This document shows, piece by piece, positions 34,916 to 46,990 of a DNA stretch of 64,000 bases. The position numbers and the translations under genes are program-made. Under the pieces are notes generated by a model that did no database searches, was not told the DNA's origin, and saw only the letters and a list, made by a program, of their open reading frames with translations. Each line of letters opens with the position of its first letter. Positions within the stretch are counted from its first letter, which is position 1. This DNA comes from Vesta saturnalis (lineage: Eukaryota; Arthropoda; Insecta; Coleoptera; Lampyridae). The stretch lies in NCBI GenBank assembly GCA_036346205.1, contig JARFJB010001819.1, positions 4,184,001-4,248,000 on the forward strand. The letters are read 5' to 3'.

Positions 34916-37346
34916 CATGTTCACTGCCGTGTGTATCGTTTAGCGATACACTGAGTAGTGCTTACCACAGGCCGGGTGTATCCTAATTAATACACCAACT
35001 ATTATGTGTTCTAAACAGTGGTGTATTCATTAGAATACACCGCCCATAAGAAATACATTAGCTTAGGGTTTCTGTGGCCTCGCATTATAAAGAGCAACTT
35101 AAAGTTGTGGCCTGGAAAGGTGTTATGAGGACCAATGTGTGGGCATAGAATAAAATATACAGAGCCTTGAAGTAATATATTCATTTATATAAATATAAAA
35201 AAAAGTGCTTATACCAATGCAAAAATAAAAACTAAAGTTATAAAACACTAAAATTAAAAATTAATGGCAACCATTAAAACATTCACTGCAAAAAAGTGGA
35301 TTACACTCACACTGATCGCAGACAGTTTTTACCTGTGCAGCCAGCCTTTTTTTCCATCTACCTTACCATGCTTCCCAAATTTATTATAGCATTTGTTGCA
35401 TCGATCCCTTTTATTTTGATTGTATAATACTCTCCCTAAACTGCGTTATTGTCAATTTTGTAGAATGTAACGAATTTTCGCAATAGAGAAAATGAGCATT
35501 TAGAAGACTGGTTCCCCACAAAATTTCGATCATTAGTTTTCTATACCATTTAATCGATCTACGTAGAGAAGTGTTATAGACGATAATTGGTCGCTTGCAT
35601 CAACTGACGATTTTCCTGTATCATAGTCTACAACGCATATGGGTTTCACAGTTTCTCTTCCAATATTTGATCTAACAGTATGGGTATCAGTGCCAAGGTG
35701 AGTAGTTGTCAGCATCATCACATCCCTTTTATCCTTCCATTTTAGTAGATCAAGAAGATCCTGAATCAAGTTTACCACTACGTTCTGAGAAGCTGACAGC
35801 TGACACATCAGAGTCTTCTGCTTTATCGTTGCCAACATAAACTGATAAGTTCCAGGTGTAGCCTTTATTGGTACATAACTTGTACATTTTTATCCCATAT
35901 CGATGTCTTTTAGAGGGTATATACTGCCGGAAACCTAACCTCCCTCTCCAAGGTATCATAGTTTCGTCAATACATATTTTTTGCGCTGGTGTGTAGGTGC
36001 TTTGGAAACTATTTATAAACATCTGAAGAATATTCTCTATTTTATTCAAACAATTGTGTTGTTGGGCCTCATCATTATTTGCGAAGTACCATAGTCTGGG
36101 CAACAATTCAAATCTATTTCGCGACAGTATTTTTTGGAAGTGGGAATGCATATAACTCGGTTCGACGCCAATAATCAGCCAATTTGGGCACTTTGACCAG
36201 ACCCATTCATCCTAGTAAGCCGATGAATTTGGTCATTTCCTGACAATCTGTTGGTGTCCAGTCGTGTAAACGTGAATTGGGACCAGCGTCACTTTTTTCT
36301 AAAACTTGTGTTGCATAAAGATTTGTCTCATCAACCATTTTATTTAAAACTTGAGGAGTCAAAAACAGAAGAAAGTAGTCTATCGGGTCTGCCAACGCCA
36401 AAATCCCACTAGTGTTGGGATCCATTCCACTGGATCCAGTGAACTGAAATATCTTTTGGTTTCCAATGGGATCGGTTCATACAATATTGTCAAACATATT
36501 TCCTGGTTGGAGCGACTGACTGGCTATATTGCTATTTGTTTGGGGTGATGGAGAACGGCTGGTGGCCATATGGTTATTGGATTGGGGCGATGGAGATCGG
36601 CTTATAGCTCTACTTGTACTTGATAAGGGTGATGGAGATCGGCTAATAACTCTATTTCTTTTCGGTTGGAGTTTTGAAGTCGAAGCACTAACTTGTACCT
36701 TTGAATCATCACTGTCACTATCATATGTTTCTGACTCTTCCTGGTAGTGTGGATCCGCATCGGAATCATCCAAATCTTTGTCACTCATATCCGTGTCAGG
36801 GTATTCCCTTGTTTCATGCATTTTTTCCAATTCACTGTCTTTATAGGTTCTTTTATACATTTTGCACTTTATCACTATAGTCTCTAATCACTTTTATCCT
36901 TATTTTTTATTCTTTTTATAGATCACTAACACTTGAAAGCCTCTATCTCTGTAACAACAGTTTATTTACGTACATTTTTGCATTGACTGCGGAAATAGAG
37001 CGTAAACTATCCTTTTATTTCTTATTCTAGAAAAGATAGATTAGGCTCTGAACCAGTGCAAAAGTGATCATAAGTCAAAACTAGACATCGCAGCTCGTCA
37101 ATCTGAAACAAAGAAAAACCACATAATATACTAGTGTATCATAAATGATACACTCGGCCTAGAGAAGCAAAATTATTACTTTTCGGTAAGTGTATCATTT
37201 ATGATACACCAAGAAAAAATAATCAATAATAATCAAGTATTGTGTAAAACTAAATATGGGGAATGCTTTCAAAATATATCACATTGGTAAAACTTACTTT
37301 GGCCTGTGAGGTCAGATTTCGAAATTTTAGCTCGGCAGCGAACATG
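34916..37346. mobile_element. piggyBac-type transposon in the CTDSPL2 intron
   Basis: TTAA occurs at 34912-34915 and 37347-37350. The inverted ends are CATGTTCACTGCCGTG and CATGTTCGCTGCCGAG (14 of 16). It lies opposite to the host gene. The subterminal regions carry five short palindromes with GTGTAT...ATACAC arms, at 34931-34951, 34975-34996, 35020-35041, 37134-37153 and 37190-37209. Such repeats may bind the transposase. The element is 2431 bp, near the usual size. Confidence 0.92.
35533..36875 (-). pseudogene. piggyBac (PGBD4-like) transposase with internal deletion
   Basis: The N-terminus (36875-36477) is acidic (DMSDKDLDDSDADPHYQEES) and then has three imperfect RSPSP repeats. The catalytic region follows: GMDPNTSGILALADPIDYF, DWTPTDCQEMTKFIGLLG, HSHFQKILSRNRFELL, KICIDETMIPWRGRLGFRQY (first Asp in IDE) and IPSKRHRYGIKMYKLC. 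After DLLD the sequence jumps straight to LKWKDKRDVMMLTTTHLG, so some 70 residues are gone, including the DNFYTS box with the second catalytic Asp. The third is in SSVDASDQ. Frame breaks lie near 36476, 36200 and 35770. It cannot be active, although its ends might still be moved by a related enzyme. Confidence 0.9.
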
Positions 37347-37350
37347 TTAA

Positions 37351-38761
37351 GTTAACAGTTCCTTCATTTGGAATTATTTCAAATTACGTTATTTAACAAG
37401 TTTTTAGTATCAGAAATGAGAAGAGGTGAATGACATGAGAGAACTTACAAGTAAGAAAATAAAAGCTGTACTCAAAGGTACGATGAAACTGATACTTAAA
37501 CGGAGGTTTCAGAATAAAAAAACTGAGTTAGTCATTTTGACTGTTTTACGTCTTCCAGAATTAATGTCTGCAGAGTTTTTGTAAAATTACAAAATTTTAA
37601 GTAAAATTTTTTTCTACGGCTATGTTATAATTCATTCATGATTCAGAAATTTGAATCATTACTGCATAATGATTCAAATTTTCATAATGCAACAAGCTAC
37701 AAATAATTGCGAAAAATAAATTAATTGATGCTAGTCGAGATATCACTTCTTTAAAATGCCAGGGTGGATAGAGGTCTACATCCGTGGCCGAAGGGTACAT
37801 TGATCACTTATTAAAATATGAATTAGGAAACAGTACTACTAAATTCGATAGAAAATAATAACCCATCAACAAGTAGTAGTGCACATTTCACTTCAACATT
37901 TTCGACGACATTTACCAATCTGCATATTACAGTGCCTCAAAACAATTTCCACAATTGTACAGGAATTACCATTATTAATTTTGTTAGTCCTGAAAATTCT
38001 ATTTAATTGCTTATTTATTAACTATTGCAAATCCTTGTTAATTGAATCTTTTTTAATAAACTAGTTTATGTAGGTAGGTATTTTCATAAAAATATATTTT
38101 CTTGCATTTTTTAAGATTCACCCCAAGAACAGAAAAAATAAATAAAAATCTACATGGCCGTAGAAAAAGTAATGTATGCAACTTGCACATTATGACTTAT
38201 TAATGCATGAGTGCAAAGTTTACAACACGAGCAAGCTTACTTGTCATACTGTGATCGATGCATAATATACTATTATTTGCTACTAAAGCATTATAACCAA
38301 CTTTAAATACACTAAATCAATAAAAAATGAAATAAGTTGTAGTCTGCTATGGTTAAAATAAAATAACGCTATATATTACCTCCATAATTTACACTCAAGT
38401 TAAGTGAACAAATATTCAGAAAAAAATTGCTCAATGTTGACTCATGGCTATGAGTATGGTAACCATTACATCACATTAATTAGGAAGAATTCTATGTAAA
38501 GATAGCTTACATTTATTTCCACAAACTATCTACATTTAGAATTATTCAGTTCAATTAAAAAATTATACACTGTTGACAAGGCAGTATTTCCATGTGTGGA
38601 ACAACTCCATCATTTATATGACTTCTTCGGTTGATTTGAATTGCAATCACTTGATAAAAACGCAGATAGTTACTGCAAATGTAATAAATCAGACATATTA
38701 AGCACAGGCAGTTGTTAAGGTAGAAAACTCATGTACAGTGCCCATTTAAACCCCGCAACCT
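37351..38761. other. CTDSPL2 intron, no feature recognised
   Basis: AT-rich intron sequence between the piggyBac and the palindromic element, without ORF or repeat signature. Confidence 0.5.
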
Positions 38762-39262
38762 ATTATGTGGACCATAAAACTGAAATTAATAAAATTTTGG
38801 GAAACTGAACTAAGGCACATATACAATGTTTAATGGTATTCAGAGACGTAATCATTAAAAATGGCAGACAGCCCCCATTTTGTAATACAATTTTAAATGG
38901 GATCATATGACAAGTACTACCTCATTTCAAAGCTTGTTTCAAGTCCTTTTCAACGACATCAACATTAAAATATTACTATTGATTTATGAGTTTGAACCCA
39001 AAAACTTCAAAACATTAATTGGCGTTTTTAGGTTGAAACTCACGAATCAGTAGTAACATTGTCGATGTCATTGAAAAGGACTTGTAATAAGCTTTCAAGT
39101 GAGATATTATTTGCCACATGATCTCATTTAAAATTATTTTACAAAATGGCGACTGTCTGCAATTTTAATGATTACGTCACTGGATACTATCAAAAACGTT
39201 GTGAATGTGCCTTAGTACGGTTTCCCAAAATTTTATTAAGTTCAGTTACATGGTTCACATAA
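38762..39262. mobile_element. Palindromic (fold-back) MITE in the CTDSPL2 intron
   Basis: The left half from ATTATGTGGACCAT and the right half ending ATGGTTCACATAAT are inverted copies over about 240 bases each, with the centre near 39012. Matching words include TAATAAAATTTTGGGAAAC, CTAAGGCACAT, AAAGCTTG/CAAGCTTT and AAGTCCTTTTCAA. The centre is a GTTTGAACCCAAAAAC arm against GTTTTTAGGTTGAAAC. There is no ORF. TA or longer duplications could not be fixed because the outer edges fade into C-rich and G-rich flanks. Confidence 0.75.
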
Positions 39263-41267
39263 TCGGTGGAGGTGGGGGGGGCGACTTTAGGCGGACATTG
39301 TGTAAATTAAAGTAGTAAGTAGGTAGCATCATTTACTACAAAACTCTGATATTCGTACTGATTTTTAAAATTCAAAACCAGCTTTAAACTTTATTTCTAA
39401 TAGTTTATTAAGCATTCACATTATAAATTCATGTAAAGGAGAATTGTTACTTTTAATTATCAACACGTTTCAGATATGAATAGGTTATGTTATGTTTTTG
39501 TTTACATCAACAAAAAACTCGTTAGTTGACATACTAACATAAACAAAATAAATTTTCAGTTTCATAAAGTCATACACTAAAACATGCGTTTGAGTGTTAG
39601 AATAGGTAATCCAAAACTAATATGCATAGCTATAATATATAGATTATTATGTATGCTAAATAATCTTCTTGTCTTGGATAAACTCGTAGTTTACTTACAG
39701 CCAATGCCGCGTTCCTAAGTATCAATCCTGTCTTGCCATTTTAGGAGTTATCCATGTTTTGGACATTTGTAGTGAATATTGTTTGATTTCGACATGGTAA
39801 TATGTATAGTGGTGTTCATTTCTTTGATAAACGATTTTGATACGAACTTAATAAATTCACACTACTGCCCTAATACATGTTCACCTAAGGCAGCTGATAC
39901 AACCCTTTTTGTTTGGTCTTCTAAGAAATTGCTTGTAATAACGCGGCAAAACAAGAACTAGTTTTTCTGCAATTCTTGGGGGATAGTATGTACAGCTACT
40001 CGATCTATGGCCACATTGATGAGAACATATAAAATTGTAACTAATATTTATAGGTTTAGTATGATTCTCAATATAGTGTCAATGAAACCACAATAATTAT
40101 AATAATTTCAATAGATGCAGGAGATGCAACCCCCTATTAAATGAACATAAAATTGCTTGATGAAGTGACAAGTTGGAATATTTTGATTCAGTAAGCAGTG
40201 AAATATGAATGTTTGTAAGTCTTCCCTTGACCAAACTATCTCTGTTTTCTTCCGTTTACACACAAGGATAACGTACCAATAAGAATTACATGTGTAAGTG
40301 TTTATTCAATACCAGTTTTAACTCCTATATAACCTAATCTTTTAGCAACCAAGCAAATAAAATATTTAAAATAAGTATTCAATTACATTTAACAATCAAT
40401 AATTTATGTGCAGTGAGTAATGTTTCAATAAAATTAATCTATAATCAAAAGAAAACTATCTCAAAACTTTGATCTAACCATTCAAATTTTTACTTGACAG
40501 TTAATCCTATCCTTTAATAATTCAAATAGAGCAGTTCAGATGTCCACATATTGTGCATATAATTATTTTTATATACAAACTCGTTTATTACATCTAATAC
40601 ATTCTGATTTCTTTTTTCTTAAGTGTGCATTAATGACCAAAACAATATTTAATGTAAAATAAAAGAACCATATTGAAATAGAATAAACTATGAATAGATT
40701 ATGTGGAAAATGATTAAATTACACAACAAAAATATAGTTCCAGATTCAAAATAAAATATGCTCACGCTTATATTTTAGAAAATCTGCATCCCTGACTAAC
40801 TACTTTCCTACCCGCAATACTTGACATATTTGCATCATTGTCTGAAGTAACCTTGGAGTTTATCTTTGTCATAGTACAAGCAACACTACTTTTTGTTTCT
40901 GATTTATTACTTCTCAGTTGTAGTCAGATTATAATACTGGCATCACAAGTGTGAGCAATCCTCAAAATGATACTAAAGTTAGAGGTGCAGTTGTGTCATA
41001 TAGTTCATTTTAAAATTATCCTTAAACCTTATTTGTTATGTTTAACTTGAAATCTATACGTTATGTATTACTATTTGCATTGTTTATTGTGTAATTTCTT
41101 ATTTAATGCTTGTAGTAAAAGAACCACAAAATTTTTGTGTGCTTTTGCACTAATAATGGCAATACCTACTATTTCTCTCATCGCCTACTCAGAAGACGAG
41201 TGTTATGACTCACATTTTACAATAATTGTACATTGCCATTTGAAATTAAATGATTCTTTTATTTCAG
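39263..41267. other. CTDSPL2 intron, 3' part
   Basis: AT-rich, with a G-run (GGTGGGGGGGGCGAC) at 39271 beside the MITE. Nothing coding. It ends with the acceptor TTTATTTCAG at 41267. Confidence 0.6.
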
Positions 41268-41895
41268 GTGTTGGACTTGGATGAAACGTTAGTGCATTGT
41301 AGCCTTCAAGAGCTTCCAGATGCTAGTTTCCATTTTCCAGTACTTTTTCAAGATTGCTCTTATACAGTATATGTTCGTACGCGACCTTATTTTAAAGAAT
41401 TTTTAGAAAAAGTTTCTCAGTTATTCGAAGTGATTCTTTTTACTGCTTCCAAACGTGTCTACGCCGATAAATTATTAAATTTATTAGATCCTGAAAGGAA
41501 GTGGATAAAATATAGACTGTTTCGTGAACATTGTGTATGTGTTAATGGAAATTATATTAAAGATTTATCTATCTTAGGACGTGATCTCTCTAAGACCATT
41601 ATTGTTGATAATTCACCTCAAGCTTTTGGGTATCATGTAAGTATGGAATATTTCACCACATAATTTTTTATCACATAATTACAGCTCAATAATGGAATTC
41701 CTATCGAAAGCTGGTTTGTAGATAGAACAGATTCCGAATTGTTAAAATTATTGCCATTCTTAGAAGATTTGGTTGAATTGGTAAGTATCGTTTATTAATC
41801 GTAACTAAATCTACAAAAACATATTTTAGCGGGAAGATGTTCGACCTCACATCCGGAATAAATTCAAATTATTCAGTTACTTGCCTCCAGATTAA
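41268..41895 (+). CDS. CTDSPL2: CTDSPL2, catalytic FCP1/SCP-type phosphatase exons
   Basis: Exons: 41268-41636, 41685-41780 and 41830-41895 (introns 48 and 49 bp, GT-AG). The domain opens VLDLDETLVHCSL, the DxDxT motif in which the first Asp is phosphorylated during the reaction of HAD-type phosphatases. It continues VRTRPYFKEFLEKVSQLFEV, ILFTASKRVYADKLLNLLDP, FREHCVCVNGNYIKDL, LGRDLSKTIIVDNSPQAF (the metal-binding DNSP), NNGIPIESWFVDRTDSELLK and ends HIRNKFKLFSYLPPD. CTD small-phosphatase relatives remove phosphate from Ser in the RNA polymerase II tail and from SMAD proteins; CTDSPL2 is linked to BMP signalling and mitosis in vertebrates. All key residues are present. It joins in phase to the exon ending at 34069. 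Confidence 0.96.
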
Positions 41896-42790
41896 GGAAT
41901 TCAAAATTAGCAAAAATCATGAAATGTGAAAATGCAAAATTTCTGACTGACATTTGCAGATTGAAGTGCCTATTTATGAATGAAATGTGCAAGAGAGTGT
42001 TAAGTTGTGATTAAGTTTGTATTGTGGTTTTTCCCTTTTTTTCGTTGTTATATATATTTTTTTATTTATTGTTGAATCTTATGCGAGTTGTACTTACACA
42101 TTAAGTAGTTGTTAAATAGGAATTAATCGAAATTACATTTGAGCATAAGTGTTTCTTGTTTAAATATGTTCTTAAGATGTTGATAGTTAGTCAGAATTTT
42201 GCAATATTATTAGCGAAACATTTTCGCATTTGTAAAATACATACTGTATTACTCATATAGGGAACAATATAACATGGTAGAGTTATTCTTGCCACATATA
42301 ATAATCTATAGTTAGATTGGCAGTATTGTGCAAAAAATATATTATTTGTTATTTTTGTTAAATTTTAGAAACATACGTAAGAGTCTTAATCAGTGTTAAT
42401 ATTTTATATTCTAATAGAATATGTTTTATTTTCATTTCTCTGTATTCAGATAAACACAGGAGTGCTATTTACAATGTTGGATACATGGGCAGGCACAATT
42501 TATTATTTATGTACAATTTTACGATCTCAAATTTTATTTTTCTGAAAGTTAATTATATTTAAGCAAAGCTTTACATATTTGCTTTAATTATATGTCATGG
42601 AACTAGGTTTGTTAAATAATATTTTAAGACATTCTAGTAGTTTGATTTTTTAATTAATATAATGCAGCATCATTATGGCAACTATTTCAAATCATTTCCT
42701 GTCTCACATCTAAATTAGCAATAACAGCATCATTAAAAAGTAATTGTAATGTATGCACATAACATTAAATAAATCTTTGTTTAATTTACA
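41896..42790 (+). other. CTDSPL2: Probable 3' UTR of CTDSPL2
   Basis: AT-rich sequence without an ORF follows the stop. AATAAA at 42768-42773 is followed by a T-rich stretch and is a reasonable polyadenylation signal. Confidence 0.55.
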
Positions 42791-42938
42791 TTTGTAAATA
42801 AGTTTTTTTCTTTAAACTGTTCCTTCCATATACACTGCATTGATAATGTCACAATACATGCAACAAAATGATATCTTAATTGTTACGAGTTAAATTCATA
42901 TTACATATCCCGTTAACTTCTTCTATTAATATTTAGTG

Positions 42939-45254
42939 CATTGGTTACAAACCCGTCGATTGTGAGCTACCTGTAGCTTGCAAAGGCAATTCTGGTAGCT
43001 CGCAACATATTTTATATTTTAAAAATACAAACTGTTAAAAATCATAGAAGTCTCCGTTTCGCAAATTCTCATAAGAAACACAAGCAGTGGCAACACTGTG
43101 GTGAGTTTACGTAATCTACGTCCAGCGGTTGTGTCCGTAGCAAAGTTGAGTGCGGTAAAAAGTATTATGGCAAGCAGTAGTAAGATACTGAAAATATACC
43201 ATTCCTATTCCAAAGGTGAAGAACAATATTTAATCACAGAAGTTAAAGGCGAAAATGTATGTTTGTTGTGTAATACTTCTGTCTCCGTTGCCAAAAAAGG
43301 GAATATTGACAGGCATCATAAAATGGTACATTACATTCTGCCACCAGAAAGGAAAAATTTAAACAATTAATTAATTGGACAACAGCAAATATTTTTAAAA
43401 ACTACAAAAATAGGGCTGCAACTGAAGCATCATACCATGTGTCCCAGATAATTGCACACAAGAGGAAACCTTATGGAAGACAGGGAAATAATGAAACAGG
43501 CATTTTTTGAAGTTGCAGATTCGTTATTTGCTAACATAAGAAATAAGGACGAGATAGTTTCATCTATAAAATCTATGCAACTTTCTGCTAATACTGTAAC
43601 GAGGTGAGTAGAACTTATGAGCAATGATATTTTTTTACAGTTAAGAACTGACTTAGATAATTTTGTTGATTTTTCACTGCAACGGGATGAATCAACAGAC
43701 GTGGTTGACACCTTCCTGATGGCCGTTTTTGTAAGAAAAGTTTTTAGTGATTTTACGATAAAATAAGATATTTTGAAGTTTATTCCACTGAAAGGACATA
43801 CTACTGGTCAGGAGTTATTTTCTCATTTCAAAAATATTATTTCGTCTGAGAACATTCCCATATTAAAAATGGTAGGCTTGACTACCGATGGCGCTCCAGC
43901 TATGGTGGGTTGTGATAAGGATCTGATGGCGTTATGTCGTAAAGATGAAAGTTTTCCGCAATTTCTCTGTTATCACTGCATTATCCATCATCAAGTGTTA
44001 TGTGGAAACTTTCTAAAACTAAACAACGTTATGAAATTCGTTGTAAAAATTGTTAACAACATTAGAGCTCAAGCATTACAGTATGGGGAGCTACTTCTTC
44101 ACTCCGAAGTGCGATGGTTAAGTAGAGGATGAGAGCGAAAACGTTTCACTGATGTCCTATCTACCCATAGTCTAATTTTTCAAACAACGGGATGAACTCA
44201 TTCCTGAACTGGAAAATTCAATCTGGCTTAGAGATTTTGGTTTTCTTGTGGACGTTACTGAAAAATTAAATAAACTTAATAATTTACAGCTTCAGTGGAG
44301 GAACAAAGAACTAGCAGAAATGATTTCTGATATAAAAGCATTTGTCAAAAAGTTTGAGTGTTGGGAACAAAATCTAATCAACCGCAATACCAGGCATTTT
44401 CCTATTCTGTTAGAAACGATATCACAGAATCCATTGGAACCCTATAACAGTAAATATCATGTAGAAATAGTTTCTAACTTGAAGGAAAACTTCAAAAATC
44501 GTTTTAAAGATTTCAATGAAATGGTTTTAGTGGCGAATTTGTTGTTTCACCTTTCATGGAAATTGATATCCAATAATTTGCAACTTGTGTCATGCAGAAC
44601 TTTGGCGAAGACATCTCTGCAACAGAAATGGAAGTGATTGCATTTCAAAATGATATAGCCTTAAACTCATTAGTGTCAGGTACAACATTTATCTGGCCTA
44701 TAGTACGTGAAGAAAAATATTCACTTCTATGTCGTGTTAAGTTGAAAGTAAAAGCGTTATTTAGTTCAACCTGTTTGTGTGAATCTACTTTCTCCAATAT
44801 GAAGTTTATTAAGAATAAATACCACAATCGACATACAGATGAACATTTGGATAATTGTGTTCGAATGGCTCTATCAAACTATACTGCAAACATTAAAAGA
44901 CATCGATGAGTCTGAGTGTCAGCCTTCTCGTTGAACATGAATTTTTTGTCAGCACATATTTTTGTTAAAAATAGTGGGTTACTTTTTGTTATTTTTAATT
45001 CAATTTTATTAAATTGCATGTAACATGCCATTGTGACTGCATAAAAATCTTTATTTTCAAATGCCTACAATTGATAGGTATGGAATTATTCTGTTTAGTT
45101 TTAGTTTATTATTAGTATGTATTAGTTCGTAAAATAAATAATGCCGAATAAGATTGTGCATTATTTTATTTAGGTTGGCTTAAGTCGCGTAGGACTAGGT
45201 TTATTCCAAAATTATCAAAGTAGCTCAACATATTGGAAAGGTTGGCGACGACTG
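42939..45254. mobile_element. hAT transposon with perfect 8-bp target duplication
   Basis: ATTTAGTG lies at 42931-42938 and again at 45255-45262. Between them the ends are CATTGGTTACAAACC and, on the other strand, CAGTCGTCGCCAACC (10 of 15), the imperfect CA-x-TG type of hAT elements. GAGCTAC/GTAGCTC words repeat near both ends (42965-43005 and about 45228), as expected of transposase binding sites. It is 2316 bp with one gene on the + strand. It sits just past the end of CTDSPL2. Confidence 0.93.
43167..44909 (+). pseudogene. hAT transposase (GTF2IRD2/ZBED-like), several breaks
   Basis: It starts MASSSKILKIYHSYSKGEEQ. A BED-type zinc finger follows: CLLCNTSVSVAKKGNIDRHH. The catalytic acids are all visible: LQRDESTDVVDTFLMAVFVR, VGLTTDGAPAMVG and the C-terminal dimerisation part STCLCESTFSNMKFIKNKYH. 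Between them lie LCYHCIIHHQVLCG (the C-x2-H box of hAT) and HSEVRWLSRG. Breaks: a stop in place of a residue after NTVTR (43603), one after TIK (43764), a frame change near 44130, a stop after QQKWK (44637), and a small shift near 43375. Related proteins are annotated in vertebrates and insects as GTF2IRD2-like. Not functional. Confidence 0.9.
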
Positions 45255-45839
45255 ATTTAGTGTGTTATTGAATAAAAAACTAATGTAAATTAAAGTTTCA
45301 CAATTTTGGTAAGTATAAGACATTGGACTGAGCTTATCAAATTGATTTAACATCAAAATTTGAGTCACCCGACTCAGAAAACTTTCCTACCTTTGATTAT
45401 TTAAGTCGATATGTTACAAAAATGAAAAGTAAAATATAAACTACTTTTATACATTATTAAATTTAAAATTGTAATTTTGTATGTTGTTTTCTTACATTCA
45501 AATGTTTATCGAATTAATCCTTTTGCTACGTATATAGACGTCATACATAAAAAAACACGAGGTGTACATCTGTTGCTTTATGCATTCGAGATTGTACGAC
45601 TGGCTGAAGCCATCGTCAATTTGTGTTCACATTTGATACGGGAACCCACTGAGGTAAAATATTTAGGCCCTATACATCAGTAGGGGAACCTTGTGATATG
45701 TGAGAGTAATTCTGTCCAAGTTTTGTCAATCATTCATAAATCAAAGCCAGCTTCCTGGAGAAAATGTATTGTACGTTAAGCATCGCAAATTATCTTGGAG
45801 AGTTTATTTTTTCATTGAATTCGGTAACATCGGGTTGTA
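45255..45839. other. Spacer between hAT and piggyBac remnant
   Basis: An open frame at 45477-45683 has no recognised motif and may be chance. Nothing else is seen. Confidence 0.4.
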
Positions 45840-46990
45840 ATGTACCAGACCTTTTTGAGAATAGCACCGAACTGGAGTGTTCAAGTCTTTGGACAAAGAA
45901 ATCATGAATTCTAATATCTTGGTCCGAAACAAATGCTAATGAAATCTACTGTTTTTTTGTACTGAATTTTCTGATGGAGCGTACAAAACAACTTCAAATT
46001 CCAGGATATTGCAGTACAAATATCCCACTTTAACACTGGCGTTTGGAAACACTATGTCTTCCAGTACGTATGCCGCATTTTTCGGGCAACACTATTATCA
46101 AGGACAACGATACTTTGAGAAAACTACACCGTATCATCGATCATTTGAAGAATCCTTCAATCTCTGCGATAACTTGTGCATTGACGAACGTCTCATGTTG
46201 TATAAGGGCAGGCTGTTTCTCAAACGGTTTATTGCTTCGAAACGTCATCGTTTTGGAGTAGAGTTTTTCGTATTATCCGGTTCGCTTAGTGGATACATAC
46301 TGGATTTTGTGGTTTACTGGAGCAACTTCAAATAAGGTCAACATCGACCTTGGCAAATCGACTGATGTAGTCATCACGTTATTGGAGGGCTACCTAAATA
46401 AGGGACATACGTATTATATTGACATCCAACCCGATCATTTTCTTTGGTTATACGACTAATGCATGTGGAACGGTGCGTAAGAATAGAAAGCAGATGCTAA
46501 ACATGGCCGAGAAATTGTAGCGTGGGGAGTTCACCTTTCGTACGACAAAAGGTATGTTGATTGTTGTAAAGTATTGCGATAAACGAGAAGTGTATATGTT
46601 GAGTACGTACCATGATCATCGTATTATAGAAACCAGAAAACTGGACAGACCTTCAGGTAGACATGTTGTCAAGCCTATATATCATGTATTACCGACTACA
46701 AGAATATGGGAGCAGCCGACAAAACCGATATGCTCCTCAGTTCGGTCGAATGCGTTACACGAGCAACAAAATGGTGTAAAAAGATGTTCTTCCGCCTTTT
46801 CGACATGGTCCCTGCTTAATGCTCATGAACTATTCCAAGAAATTGTAAAGAAAATACCTTTGGCAAAATTCTAAGTAGCACTGATAAAACAAATGACTGA
46901 AGAGTACACTTCAGGAAAGGTAATAATTACTTCAGCGAGCATTACCAACAGCACCGGACCGCCTTATGGGCAGACATTTCCCGGAGAAAG
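45840..46990 (+). pseudogene. piggyBac-like transposase remnant
   Basis: Recognisable parts in order: CNVPDLFENSTELE and FWTKKIMNSNI near 45840-45910; FGQHYYQGQRYFEKTTPYHR; NLCIDERLMLYKGRLFLKRF (first catalytic Asp in IDE), IASKRHRFGVEFFVLSG and GYILDFVVYWS at 46009-46335; then, after a frame change, LLEGYLNKGHTYYIDIQPDH; and VVKYCDKREVYMLSTYHDH with KPIYHVLPTTRIWEQPTK at 46554-46700. The C-terminal part around 46780-46870 is read in yet another frame. No TTAA-flanked ends were identified. This copy differs from the other piggyBac relatives in the window, so several families are present. Confidence 0.82.

Noticed and set aside
36529..36747. Open frame on the + strand with WGDGDRLI repeats
   Set aside because: It is the antisense shadow of the RSPSP repeats of the piggyBac gene.
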